Positions 21,707-30,717 of a stretch of 42,976 nt of DNA are shown piece after piece. Numbering within the stretch: the stretch's first letter is position 1; every line of letters begins with the position of its first letter. The stretch is from Oscillospiraceae bacterium (GTDB lineage Bacteria > Bacillota > Clostridia > Oscillospirales > Acutalibacteraceae), in assembly GCA_015065605.1 (NCBI GenBank), contig SVPZ01000024.1, forward strand, positions 1 through 42,976, read 5' to 3'. The position numbers and the translations under genes were made by a program. Under the pieces are notes generated by a model that had not been told where the DNA came from, ran no database searches, and saw only the letters and a list, made by a program, of their open reading frames with translations.

Positions 21707-22420
21707 AAGTGGTTGTTTTGAAATTTTTGCGCTAGGTCTGGGGTATTTGGGCGGTGTTTCGGTTTTCTTTATTACCTTTACCACACTTCTGCCCCCAAGC
21801 ATTTCGTGGGTAAAATCTATAACAAAAGTTTCTGCGCCACCCAAAATACTTATAGCCTTTTTGGCGTTTTCGGCTTCTTCCTTACCTGAGGGACCTTTAA
21901 GAGCAACAAAGCTTCCGCCCTTTTTAACGTAAGGAATACAGTATTCGCTGAGCAAATTCATATTTGCAACCGCCCTTGCAACTGCAAAGTCGTATTTTTC
22001 GCGAAGCTCCGGTTTTCTTCCGCCCTCTTCGGCTCGAAGATGTACGACGTTGGCGCTTAGTCCCAAAGTATCAAGCACTTCCTTTAAAAAGACAAGACGT
22101 TTATTAAGTCCGTCAAGAAGGGTTAAATCAATATCCTCACGCACAATTTTTAACACCATACCGGGAAAACCTGCGCCGGTGCCGACGTCGATAATTTTTG
22201 CGTTTTGCGGCACGTCAACGTATTTAAAGAACAAAATACAGTCGAAAAAATGCTTCCACACCACTTCTATAGGCTCGGTTATGGCGGTGAGATTCATTTT
22301 TTCGTTCCACCGGGTAAGCAAATTGGCGTAGGTGTTAAGATTTTGTATTTGTCTTTCGCTTAAACGCACACCGAATTTTTCAATTTCGGGCAAAATATTT
22401 GAAATTGGAAAATCTATCAT
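21704..22420 (-). CDS. rsmG: 16S rRNA (guanine527-N7)-methyltransferase RsmG
   Basis: 238 residues. SAM-binding motif IIDVGTGAGFPGMVLKI, the RsmG-typical NLTAITEPIEVVWKHFFDC, and FAVARAVANMNLLSEYCIPYVKKGGSFVALKG. The C-terminal KYPRPSAKISKQPL is the usual clostridial RsmG end. It methylates G527 of 16S rRNA. The start overlaps the mnmG stop (ATGA), the standard arrangement. Confidence 0.95.
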   Translation of the reverse strand: MIDFPISNILPEIEKFGVRLSERQIQNLNTYANLLTRWNEKMNLTAITEPIEVVWKHFFDCILFFKYVDVPQNAKIIDVGTGAGFPGMVLKIVREDIDLTLLDGLNKRLVFLKEVLDTLGLSANVVHLRAEEGGRKPELREKYDFAVARAVANMNLLSEYCIPYVKKGGSFVALKGPSGKEEAENAKKAISILGGAETFVIDFTHEMLGGRSVVKVIKKTETPPKYPRPSAKISKQPL

Positions 22421-24303
22421 AAATTTTCTCCGTTTTTATTTTTTTCGAGGTAAATTATAAGCACCGATAAATCGGCGGGGCTTACTCCCGAAATACGTGA
22501 AGCCTGTCCGATACTTTTAGGTCTTACCTTTTTAAGTTTTTCTACCGCCTCAAGACGAAGTGAGCCAACCTTTGAATAGTCGATATTCTCAGGTATTTTT
22601 TTCTTTTCGAGCCTTAACATTTCATCAACGGCAGATTTTTGACGGGCAATATATCCTTCATACTTTATTTCGGTTTCGATTTTTTCCCTTACGTCAATGG
22701 TAAGAGAAGGTCTGTCCTTATCAAAAGCGGCAAGTCCGTCATAGGTTACCTGCGGTCTTTTGATAAGTTCGCTGAGTTTTAGTCCCGTAGTCATAGGCGC
22801 TGTGCCTACGCTTTCAAGATATTGGTTAAGGGCATCACTTGGGGCAACGGTGGTTGCTTTAAGACGCTCGATTTCCCTTTCCTTTTGCTCTTTTCTTAAT
22901 AAATAATTTTCCCAGTCCCTATCGCTTATAAGACCTAATTTTCTACCCGTCGGCATAAGTCTTTCGTCAGCATTATCCTGACGGAGAAGAAGTCGGTACT
23001 CGCTTCGGCTTGTCATCATTCTATAGGGGTCGGAACAGCCCTTTGTTACAAGGTCGTCAATTAAGGTACCTATATAACTTTCGGTACGCGAAAAGGTTAC
23101 GGGCGGTTCGCCCTTTAGTTTAAGAGCCGCATTAACGCCTGCAACAAAGCCCTGAACAGCCGCTTCCTCATAGCCCGAAGAACCGTTGAACTGACCTGCT
23201 CCGTAAAGACCGTCAAGTCCCTTTATTTCAAGGGTATAGGAAAGGCAGGTAGGGTCGATACAGTCGTACTCTATTGCGTATGCGTTACGCATTATTTTTA
23301 TGTTTTCAAAACCCTTTATGGTTTTATAAAACTGAATCTGAACCTCTTCGGGAAGTGAAGAAGACATACCCTGTAGGTAAAGTTCTTCCGTTTCCTGTCC
23401 ACAGGGCTCGATAAACAAAAGATGGCGCTTTTTATCTGCAAAACGCACGATTTTATCCTCAATACTGGGGCAATAACGTGGACCAACGCCCTCAATATCC
23501 CCTGCATAAAGAGGAGAACGGTCAAGGTTATCCCTTATAACACGTTCGGTTTCGCTGTTTGTATAGGCAATATGGCAAACCGCCGTATTATTTATGGTTT
23601 CGGGGTCGGTGGAAAAACTGAAGGGTGTAATTTCGCTATCACCGTACTGTATTTCAAGTTGACTGAAATCAATACTTGCTCTGTCAACTCTGGCGGGAGT
23701 ACCCGTTTTAAAACGGCGAAGAGGAAGTCCCAATTTTTTAAGGGACTCCGCCAAAGGAAGCGAGGGCGCAAGTCCGTCGGGACCGCTGTAGTAATTAACC
23801 TCGCCCACGTATATTTTACCGCCGAGAAAGGTGCCCGTTGCAAGAATAACCGCCTTTACGGTATATTTTGCGCCAAGTTTCGTGGTCACTACCCAGTTTT
23901 CACCGTTTTTAACTAGGTCTATTATTTCAGCCTGCTTTACGTCGAGGTTTTCCTGCTTTTCGACAGCGTGTTTCATATAGGCAGAATAATTTCTTCTGTC
24001 TATCTGCGCTCTGAGTGAATGAACGGCAGGACCTTTACCGCGATTAAGCATACGGCTCTGAATTGTGTTTTTATCCGCGGCCTTTCCCATTTCACCGCCG
24101 AGGGCGTCAAGTTCTCTTACAAGATGACCCTTTGCCGTACCGCCGATAGAGGGATTACAGGGCAGATTGCCTATCCAGTCGAGCGTTACCGAAAACATAA
24201 CGGTTTTAACACCCAGTCGGGCGCTTACCAAAGCCGCTTCAACACCTGCGTGACCGCCGCCTATTACGGCAACGTCATAATTTTCTGCATTATAAGTTAT
24301 CAT
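22417..24303 (-). CDS. mnmG: tRNA uridine-5-carboxymethylaminomethyl synthesis enzyme MnmG (GidA)
   Basis: 628 residues, normal length. FAD-binding DVAVIGGGHAGVEAALVSARLG, the active-site region GNLPCNPSIGGTAKGHLVRELDALGG, GTFLGGKIYVGE, and the C-terminal tRNA-binding SGVSPADLSVLIIYL are all present. With MnmE it builds cmnm5U34 in the wobble position of certain tRNAs, using FAD and methylenetetrahydrofolate. It overlaps rsmG by 4 bp. In most genomes mnmE precedes it directly; here a 258-residue protein gene lies between. Confidence 0.96.
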   Translation of the reverse strand: MITYNAENYDVAVIGGGHAGVEAALVSARLGVKTVMFSVTLDWIGNLPCNPSIGGTAKGHLVRELDALGGEMGKAADKNTIQSRMLNRGKGPAVHSLRAQIDRRNYSAYMKHAVEKQENLDVKQAEIIDLVKNGENWVVTTKLGAKYTVKAVILATGTFLGGKIYVGEVNYYSGPDGLAPSLPLAESLKKLGLPLRRFKTGTPARVDRASIDFSQLEIQYGDSEITPFSFSTDPETINNTAVCHIAYTNSETERVIRDNLDRSPLYAGDIEGVGPRYCPSIEDKIVRFADKKRHLLFIEPCGQETEELYLQGMSSSLPEEVQIQFYKTIKGFENIKIMRNAYAIEYDCIDPTCLSYTLEIKGLDGLYGAGQFNGSSGYEEAAVQGFVAGVNAALKLKGEPPVTFSRTESYIGTLIDDLVTKGCSDPYRMMTSRSEYRLLLRQDNADERLMPTGRKLGLISDRDWENYLLRKEQKEREIERLKATTVAPSDALNQYLESVGTAPMTTGLKLSELIKRPQVTYDGLAAFDKDRPSLTIDVREKIETEIKYEGYIARQKSAVDEMLRLEKKKIPENIDYSKVGSLRLEAVEKLKKVRPKSIGQASRISGVSPADLSVLIIYLEKNKNGENL

Positions 24304-24308
24304 TTTTA

Positions 24309-25085
24309 TTACTTTTTGAAAACGGGAACCTTTACTATTTTATAGCCGTACTTATAAACGACGTATTCGCCGTTCTGTACGTTTTTGGTTAATACCTTTC
24401 CGCTTGTATCATAGGTATAGTTAATAACCTTTTCGCTTCTGTCGGATTTTCTTACTTCGCTTGTCATAAATCTGCCGTCGTAGGTATAGGTGATTTCTTC
24501 AGCATAGTTATTAGCAAGATAAAGAACGTTTTCCTTAACGAGTCTTCCTGCTACGTAGGTATAGTTATGCTGCGCCAAAGGATTATTATCCTGATCGTAA
24601 GAAATCTTTATTGCAAGAGTGCCGTCCTCGTTATACTGCATATCGGAACAACCGAGAAGTTTGCCTGCGGCATCCTTTGATTCAATACGGGTAAGCTTGC
24701 CGTGGGTATAGATATAGTTATTTACGTCGGTGAATACACCCTGATAGGTTGACTCTTCCTTTAAAATATTGCCGTGTTTATCATAGGTGCAAACGGTAAA
24801 TCCGTTTTCGGTACCCATATAGGTATAAACCTTTCTTTCAACAAGACCCTTATCGTTATAATAATCGGTCTGCACGTTTTCGTCGGTGTTCGTTATTACA
24901 CAGGTTTCAAGCACCTGCACCTTGCATACGGGTACTGTTGCACAAAAAATAATGACGATAAGCGCAATTACGATAAGTGCGGCAAAACCCTTTATTAATG
25001 CAGGAGCGCCTTTTTTCTTTTTAGCCTTTTTTACCTTGGGTTTAGTTTCAAAGCCCTCGTTTACTACAAATCCTTTTTCGCTCAT
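24309..25085 (-). CDS. Membrane-anchored YD-repeat-like protein inserted between mnmE and mnmG
   Basis: 258 residues, family not recognised. A Lys-rich cytosolic N-terminus (KPKVKKAKKKKG) precedes one transmembrane span (about residues 32-53), then an extracytoplasmic region of ~200 residues with recurring Y-D/N-x-x-G units: DYYNDKGLVERKVYTY, TYDKHGNILKEE, QYNEDGTLAIKISYDQDNNP, YTYDGRF, YTYDTSGKVLTKN. This resembles RHS/YD-type beta repeats, which bind carbohydrate or form shells. AGGAGG precedes the ATG. It is 12 bp after mnmE and 5 bp before mnmG, so co-transcribed with tRNA-modification genes. Confidence 0.8.
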   Translation of the reverse strand: MSEKGFVVNEGFETKPKVKKAKKKKGAPALIKGFAALIVIALIVIIFCATVPVCKVQVLETCVITNTDENVQTDYYNDKGLVERKVYTYMGTENGFTVCTYDKHGNILKEESTYQGVFTDVNNYIYTHGKLTRIESKDAAGKLLGCSDMQYNEDGTLAIKISYDQDNNPLAQHNYTYVAGRLVKENVLYLANNYAEEITYTYDGRFMTSEVRKSDRSEKVINYTYDTSGKVLTKNVQNGEYVVYKYGYKIVKVPVFKK

Positions 25086-25097
25086 TTTAGTTTCCTC

Positions 25098-26459
25098 CTA
25101 TTTACCTACACAAAATTTTTTAAATATTTCTTCGGTAACCGATTCGGTTACTCTTTGTCCCGTCATTTCGTAAAGTGCGGTCAATGCATCGTCAACCAGA
25201 ACTCCCACTGCGTCGGGTGTAACACCCAAACTGATAGCGTTAAGCGCTTCGTTTACCGCCATATAGGCTCTGTTAGCCAGTTCCCTCTGCCTTTCGCTTA
25301 TAAGTACTGCGCTGTCGGGACTTAAATTTTCGGTTTTAGTTACACGGGCAACGGCAGAAACCAGTTGTTGGCTTCCTTCCCCGTTTTTAGCCGACATTTT
25401 TATAACTTCGTGTCCCTTTGCAAAATCATCGCTGAATTTACAACCCTTATCGCATTGATTAAGGATAACTATAAGGGGTTTATCTTCACATTCTTTAAGC
25501 AAAAGTCTGTCTTCTTCGGTTTCTTCTTTTGAGCAGTCGAACACCGCAAGAACCAGTTGACTTGAAGTTAGTCTTTGTCTTGCAAGGGCTATTCCCTGCG
25601 CCTCAACCTCGTCATCGCTTTCCCTTATTCCCGCCGTATCGGCAAGACGCAAAGGAATTTCGCCCAGCATAACCGTATCTTCGATAACGTCTCTGGTGGT
25701 TCCCGCAACGCTTGTTACAATGGAACGGTTAATGCCCGTCAGCAGATTCATAAGGGTTGATTTGCCGACATTAGGACTGCCGACTATTACGGTTTCAACG
25801 CCTTCCCTTAAAATTCTGCCCGCATCGTATTCGCAAAGCATTTTTAAAAGAGCTTTTTGAACCCGCCCCAGTTCTGCTTTAAAGGTTTCGGTATCGATTT
25901 CGCCTATATCCTCTTCGGGATAATCGCAATAAGCGGCTATTGTAGCGGCGGCAGACACAAGTTCGTCTTCAATTAAAGAAAGTTGTTTGGTAACACCGCC
26001 TGCGTGAACGCTTCTTGCAAGTTTTAATTCGCTTTGATTTTGAGCCGAGATAAGACTCATAACACTTTCGGCTTTTATTAAATCAAGTTTACCGTTTAAA
26101 AAGGCGCGTTTGGTAAATTCACCTGTACCTGCAAGATATGCCCCTGCGTCAAGTACGGCGCGAAGCACCTCTTTTACCATCAATGCTCCGCCGTGAACCG
26201 AAAGTTCAACAACGTCTTCTCCGGTATAGCTTTTAGGTGCAATAAAACGTAAAGCAACCGCTTCGTCAAGCCTTACGCCGTCCTTTTTTATTTCACCGAA
26301 AAGGGCGGTGTAGCCTTTTATTTCGCTTATTTTTTTGCCGTTTAAGCTGAAAAACACTTTATCGGCAATTTCGGCTGATTTTTCTCCCGAAATACGAACG
26401 ATTCCTATTCCGCCCTCTCCTAGAGGGGTTGCTATTGCCGCTATGGTACGCTCTGCCAC
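25098..26459 (-). CDS. mnmE: tRNA modification GTPase MnmE (TrmE)
   Basis: 453 residues from the GTG at 26457-26459. N-terminal folate-binding TIAAIATPLGEGGIGIVRISG, G1 GSPNVGKSTLMNLL, switch TTRDVI, DTAGIRES, NQCDKG, and the C-terminal catalytic Cys in FCVGK. The in-frame ATG at 26504 would add 15 atypical residues and lies over the -10 box of the operon's promoter (26495-26500), so it cannot be translated from that transcript. AAAGGCGG lies 7 nt before the GTG. First gene of the mnmE-mnmG-rsmG operon; acts with MnmG. Confidence 0.95.
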   Translation of the reverse strand: MAERTIAAIATPLGEGGIGIVRISGEKSAEIADKVFFSLNGKKISEIKGYTALFGEIKKDGVRLDEAVALRFIAPKSYTGEDVVELSVHGGALMVKEVLRAVLDAGAYLAGTGEFTKRAFLNGKLDLIKAESVMSLISAQNQSELKLARSVHAGGVTKQLSLIEDELVSAAATIAAYCDYPEEDIGEIDTETFKAELGRVQKALLKMLCEYDAGRILREGVETVIVGSPNVGKSTLMNLLTGINRSIVTSVAGTTRDVIEDTVMLGEIPLRLADTAGIRESDDEVEAQGIALARQRLTSSQLVLAVFDCSKEETEEDRLLLKECEDKPLIVILNQCDKGCKFSDDFAKGHEVIKMSAKNGEGSQQLVSAVARVTKTENLSPDSAVLISERQRELANRAYMAVNEALNAISLGVTPDAVGVLVDDALTALYEMTGQRVTESVTEEIFKKFCVGK

Positions 26460-26494
26460 ACCTTCACCGCCTTTATTACATAAAATTACATTAT

Positions 26495-26523
26495 ATTTTA
26501 CCATAAATCATATCTAAATGCAA
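26495..26523 (-). promoter_or_regulatory. Promoter of the mnmE operon
   Basis: Minus strand TTGCAT (26518-26523), 17 bp, TAAAAT (26495-26500); a TATAAT lies 3 bp further on. Confidence 0.6.
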
Positions 26524-26632
26524 CATTTTAATACGAGAAAGAGTTATTTTGCCTATTCATTACTTTTATTTACCCTTTCTTTTCTTTTTATATGCTTTTT
26601 TACAAAAATTTTTGAAAAACGCCCCTTTCGTT

Positions 26633-26665
26633 GTGACACTTTTTTCATAAAGATTTAGTTATAAT
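26633..26665 (+). promoter_or_regulatory. Candidate Spo0A-type promoter of spoIIE
   Basis: GTGACA (26633-26638) and a perfect TATAAT (26660-26665) are 21 bp apart. That abnormal spacing is the known hallmark of the Spo0A-activated spoIIE promoter of Bacillus subtilis. TTTTTGAAAAA upstream (about 26610-26620) loosely resembles a 0A box. Confidence 0.5.
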
Positions 26666-26700
26666 ATCCTGTGGAAAAATATGCATAAGGAGTTTTAAGT

Positions 26701-29028
26701 ATGAAGGAAAATATAGCAGGAATTAAAAGAAAAATCAATGCGGTCAAGGAACGAACGCGTCTTACGGGAAGTCAGTTTTTATACGAAATCATCATACATA
26801 CCGTATTTTTAATTTCTTCCTTTTTATGCAGTCGCGCAGTATTACTCGGAAAATACGTACCCTTCGGAATTTCCGCCGCCGCGGCAAGTCCTTTAAACTA
26901 TATGCCGTCAGCCGCATTGGGAAGTATAATAGGTTACCTGTTCCCTGCCACCAAGGACGGCGGTTTCAGGTACATAGCCGCAGTGCTTACGGTAACAGCC
27001 ATAAGACTTTTAACCTCTAAAATAAAGTTCACACGTGAAAAACCGATTTTTTGCGGATTTATTGCCTTTTTGTCAGCATTTTTTACGGGTGTTTCAACCC
27101 TTAAAGGTCTTAGCGGCGGCGTAACCTTTGCTATAATTGAAGCGCTTCTTTCGGGCGGTATTGCCTATTTTTTACATAGCGGTACTTTTGCTCTTTTAAA
27201 ATGCAAGGCAGGTCTTTCCACCGAACAGTCGGCAAGCGCCGTCATATGTATTTCGGTAGTTCTTACGGGACTTATGGAATTTACCGTTGGTGACTTATCT
27301 GTCGGCAGAATTGTGTTTATTTTCTTTATACTTCTTGCTTCCCGTCAGGCAGGCGCGGGAACGGGCGCAATATTCGGTGTTGCGGCGGCGCTGAGCAGCG
27401 CTTTTTGGGGCGCACCCACAGGCGTTACCGTAATGTTAAGCTTTGGCGGACTTATGGCGGGAGTTTTTTCTGATATGGGAAAATTTGCCACAGCCTGTTC
27501 TTTTATAAGCGCTTCGCTGATAGGTGCGCTGACAGACGGCTTTACAAGTGAAAGTTTTATAGTGGTGGTGGAAGCCGTTATAGGTTGCGGTATTTATCTT
27601 TTACTGCCCAAAACCCTGCTTCGCCGTTTTTCAAAATATTTTGCCCGTGGGGTTACCGTCATCCGTCCCGAAGGGCTTAAAAAGGCCTTGACTATGAGGC
27701 TTAATCTTGCAGGAAGCGCCTTAAAGGACGTATCAAGCACGGTAGAAAACGTATCGAGTCAGCTTTCTAAAATTAATTGCCCCGATTTTAAAAAGGTGCT
27801 TACCAAAATAGAGGGGGATGCCTGTAAAGGCTGTTCAATGCAGATTTTTTGTTGGGAAACCAAATACGACCAGACACTTGCCGCCATTATGACCATGACA
27901 AAGGCGGTAAAAAACGGTGAAAGCGCTGTGGAACGGTTTTGCGACGAGGAATTTAAGGGCAGATGTATGAGGGCAAGTCGTATGGGAAGCGCTGTTTACA
28001 AACACTACAGCGAATACGCCCTTGCAATTTCTGCCGAAAAGCGCATTGAAGAGGTCAGAAGCGTTGTAACCGACCAGTTTTTAGGTATATCCGAAATGTT
28101 GACCTCTCTATCTAAGGAACTTGAAATTGACCAGAAATACGACACGGCTATGGCTTCCCGAGTTGCTTCAACCCTTAAAAATCTTGATATAGTTGCAGAT
28201 GAATGCGGTGTAAGGCTAGACAAGGACGAGCATTTAACGGTGGATATATGTATTAAAAACGCAAAGGATATAGTTCTTAACCGCGCCGATATTATGAAGG
28301 CGCTGTGCGTTGCCTGTGACCGTGATTTTGACCCGCCGCTTATTACCTTTTCGTCAAATAACGCTTATATTACGGCAAGCGAGCATGCCTATCTTACCGC
28401 CGATATCGGCGTAAATCAGATTGGCAGCGGCGGTAACGCCATTTGCGGCGACTCTTATGAATATTTCTTCGACGGAAAAGGAAAGCTGATTATAATTCTT
28501 TCGGACGGTATGGGAACAGGCGGCAGAGCGGCTGTTGACGGCGCCATGGCAAGCGGACTTATGAGCCGACTTTTAAAGGCGGGATTTAATTTTGACGCCG
28601 CCCTTAAAATCCTTAATTCCTCAATGCTTTTTAAATCTACCGATGAATCCCTTGCAACCGTCGATATAGCGGAAATCGACCTGTTCACAGGCAGAACAAG
28701 ACTTTTAAAAGCAGGTGCGGCGCCTACCGTAATCAGACGCTCGGGCAGAGCGGGAAAGGCGCAGAGCACCTCCCTTCCCGCAGGAATTTTAAGGGGTGTA
28801 ACCTTTGACAAAGCGGTAATAACAATGAAAAAAGGCGATATTATTCTTATGATGTCCGACGGCGCGGCAAGTGAAGGCACAGACTGGATAAGCGCCGAAA
28901 TAGAAGGCTGGAACGACGGCAGCGCTCAGGCATTGGCGGAAAGAATTTCCAAATGCGCAAGACGTCGTCGCACCGATAAAAAAGAGGATGATATAACCGT
29001 AATTGCGGCAATTTTAAAGACTGCGTGA
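26701..29028 (+). CDS. spoIIE: Stage II sporulation protein E (SpoIIE)
   Basis: 775 residues, slightly shorter than the ~825 of B. subtilis. Roughly ten membrane spans fill residues 25-310, a central oligomerisation/FtsZ-interacting region with Cys-rich CKGCSMQIFCWETKYDQT follows, and a PP2C domain ends the protein. Metal-binding residues include Asp602 in IILSDGMGTGG and Asp720 in ILMMSDGA. SpoIIE dephosphorylates SpoIIAA at the polar septum, which activates sigma-F in the forespore. AAGGAG precedes the ATG. Divergent from mnmE. Its presence strongly implies endospore formation. Confidence 0.95.
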   Translation: MKENIAGIKRKINAVKERTRLTGSQFLYEIIIHTVFLISSFLCSRAVLLGKYVPFGISAAAASPLNYMPSAALGSIIGYLFPATKDGGFRYIAAVLTVTAIRLLTSKIKFTREKPIFCGFIAFLSAFFTGVSTLKGLSGGVTFAIIEALLSGGIAYFLHSGTFALLKCKAGLSTEQSASAVICISVVLTGLMEFTVGDLSVGRIVFIFFILLASRQAGAGTGAIFGVAAALSSAFWGAPTGVTVMLSFGGLMAGVFSDMGKFATACSFISASLIGALTDGFTSESFIVVVEAVIGCGIYLLLPKTLLRRFSKYFARGVTVIRPEGLKKALTMRLNLAGSALKDVSSTVENVSSQLSKINCPDFKKVLTKIEGDACKGCSMQIFCWETKYDQTLAAIMTMTKAVKNGESAVERFCDEEFKGRCMRASRMGSAVYKHYSEYALAISAEKRIEEVRSVVTDQFLGISEMLTSLSKELEIDQKYDTAMASRVASTLKNLDIVADECGVRLDKDEHLTVDICIKNAKDIVLNRADIMKALCVACDRDFDPPLITFSSNNAYITASEHAYLTADIGVNQIGSGGNAICGDSYEYFFDGKGKLIIILSDGMGTGGRAAVDGAMASGLMSRLLKAGFNFDAALKILNSSMLFKSTDESLATVDIAEIDLFTGRTRLLKAGAAPTVIRRSGRAGKAQSTSLPAGILRGVTFDKAVITMKKGDIILMMSDGAASEGTDWISAEIEGWNDGSAQALAERISKCARRRRTDKKEDDITVIAAILKTA

Positions 29029-29040
29029 AAAAAATTTTCA

Positions 29041-29069
29041 TTGACACGTGTTCCCTCGTTTGCTATACT
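29041..29069 (+). promoter_or_regulatory. Strong promoter of the GH16-like pair
   Basis: Consensus TTGACA (29041-29046), 17 bp, TATACT (29064-29069). It is the best sigma-A match in the window. Confidence 0.8.
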
Positions 29070-29095
29070 TCTTTTAGAAAGGAGCGGATTTAAAA

Positions 29096-29878
29096 ATGAG
29101 CAAATTTACCAAACTTATTTTTGAAAACACTTTTAAGAATGAAAATGACCTTGCAAACTGGGAAATAATGGAATTTTCTGAAATTTTCAAAGGCAAAGAG
29201 CCTGTTACGGGTATAGTTCCCACCCACGTTGACGACGGTGAAAAAGCCCCCACCAAAGACGGTATCGTTAAATACGAAAAGAAAAACGTTACCGTAAGCG
29301 ACGGATTACTTCATTTAAGCGTTGACAAAACAGCCGGCGCTATGATTAAGTATAAGGGCGGAAAATTCGGAAAGGGATATTTAGAAGTCAAAGCGAAATT
29401 CCCTCCCTTTTCAAAGAGCGTATGGCCTAAAATGTCACTTGTAGGCAAAAACGGCTATATTTCCACCGAGGTTGATTTCGCTCAGGTGATGGGAATAAGA
29501 GGCAAAAACGCCTGTACCCTTATTGCCACCTATTATGACGGTTCTTTTTATAAGACTATGAACCATTTATATAACACCAATCCCACCTATGCGTGGCCCC
29601 GTTTTTATCCCGATGCTTTTACGGATGAACTTTTAAGCGAAGGTTGGCATATTTTCGGTTGTGAGCAGACCGATACCGACCTTGCCTTCTTTATTGACGG
29701 CATTGATTTTTGCCGTATAGATATTTCTCATCCCATATTCAAGGCTTACGATACCGAAGGAGAACTGGTGCTCAGCATTTCTTCAGGTATGCCAAAAATC
29801 GAAGCGCCTGACGAAACCACCCTTTACCCGAGTGAAATGCAGGTAGAATACGTAAGATTTTACGGGGAGGAACAGTAA
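29096..29878 (+). CDS. GH16-like protein with degenerate active site
   Basis: 260 residues with the concanavalin-like sandwich pattern of GH16: KGGKFGKGYLEVKAKFP, VWPKMSLVG, TEVDFAQV, LLSEGWHIFGCEQTDTDLAFFIDG and VEYVRFYGEE. In active GH16 enzymes the motif is ExDxxE; here it is Glu125-Asp127-Gln130, so the acid/base Glu is replaced by Gln. Loss of hydrolase activity with retained sugar binding is predicted. No signal peptide. The stop overlaps the start of the second GH16 gene (TAATG), so the two are made together. Confidence 0.75.
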   Translation: MSKFTKLIFENTFKNENDLANWEIMEFSEIFKGKEPVTGIVPTHVDDGEKAPTKDGIVKYEKKNVTVSDGLLHLSVDKTAGAMIKYKGGKFGKGYLEVKAKFPPFSKSVWPKMSLVGKNGYISTEVDFAQVMGIRGKNACTLIATYYDGSFYKTMNHLYNTNPTYAWPRFYPDAFTDELLSEGWHIFGCEQTDTDLAFFIDGIDFCRIDISHPIFKAYDTEGELVLSISSGMPKIEAPDETTLYPSEMQVEYVRFYGEEQ

Positions 29879-30678
29879 TGAAACTTATTCACGATGAACT
29901 TATAAAAAACGGTTACAAATTAGTTTTTGAAGACCATTTTGACAAAGATTCTTTAAATCCTGACGTTTGGTCAATTGTTGAAATGCGTCAGGAAGGTCAC
30001 GGTGGCAGAGGCGCCTTCAGAAAGAAGGAAAATCTCTCTATTAAGGATTCTAACCTTACCATTACCGCAAGAATCGAAGAAAACGGCGACTACACAAGCG
30101 GTATGATAAATACAAGCAAAGGCTTTTGCTACAAATACGGCTATGCCGAAATAAGAGCAAAGCTTCCCAAGGGCGGTAAAGGAATATGGCCCGGCTTTTG
30201 GACAAAATCAGACTATAAAGGCTCTCTTTTAAACACCGAAATTGATATTTTCGAGATGTTTGAGGACGATACCAAAATCGAATCCACCCTTCACGCATGG
30301 TGGCGCGACAGAATATACAATAAGCCCCACCACATAAGCTTCGGCGCGGGAGAAATCGCCCACAAAATTCAGGTTAATCCTTCTTTTTCCGAGGATTATC
30401 ACACCATAGGCTACTTCTGGACCAAGGATTTTGCAGAGTTTACGGTTGACGGCGTTCCCTTTACCCACGTAGATATAAATAATCCTATGTATTCCGCCTT
30501 CCATACTCCCATTTATTTCATAATCAGTATGGCTTTCGGCCTTCCCCACATTTCCGCTCCCGAGGAAGACAGAAGCGAACCTATTGAATATAAAATCGAC
30601 TACATACGTCTTTATCAGGACGAAACGGGCGAACTTTACGACTTTAAAGAAGACGGCACAATAGCAAAAAGACAATAA
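29878..30678 (+). CDS. GH16 family endo-glycosidase (intracellular type)
   Basis: 266 residues. FEDHFDKDSLNPDVWSI, YGYAEIRAKLPKGGKGIWPGFWT, the catalytic motif EIDIFE (Glu121, Asp123, Glu126) and IDYIRLYQDE follow the order of laminarinase/lichenase-type GH16. Members cleave beta-1,3/1,4-glucans or galactans; the specificity is not predictable. Unlike nearly all GH16 enzymes it has no signal peptide, so it would act in the cytoplasm or exit by a non-classical route. Translationally coupled to the preceding degenerate paralogue. Confidence 0.85.
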   Translation: MKLIHDELIKNGYKLVFEDHFDKDSLNPDVWSIVEMRQEGHGGRGAFRKKENLSIKDSNLTITARIEENGDYTSGMINTSKGFCYKYGYAEIRAKLPKGGKGIWPGFWTKSDYKGSLLNTEIDIFEMFEDDTKIESTLHAWWRDRIYNKPHHISFGAGEIAHKIQVNPSFSEDYHTIGYFWTKDFAEFTVDGVPFTHVDINNPMYSAFHTPIYFIISMAFGLPHISAPEEDRSEPIEYKIDYIRLYQDETGELYDFKEDGTIAKRQ

Positions 30679-30679
30679 T

Positions 30680-30713
30680 AAAAAAGCACAGAGCCAAAAC
30701 TCTGTGCTTTTTT
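30680..30713 (+). terminator. Terminator of the GH16 pair
   Basis: AAAAAAGCACAGAG pairs with CTCTGTGCTTTTTT around a 6-nt loop, directly after the stop. Confidence 0.9.
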
Positions 30714-30717
30714 ATTA

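Noticed and set aside
26460-26504. mnmE start at the upstream ATG
   Set aside because: That ATG lies over the -10 region of the operon promoter, and the extra 15 residues are not MnmE-like; the GTG at 26459 matches the family N-terminus.
26665-26685. DnaA box / oriC near TGTGGAAAA
   Set aside because: It is a single site one base off consensus with no cluster or AT-rich unwinding region specific to an origin.
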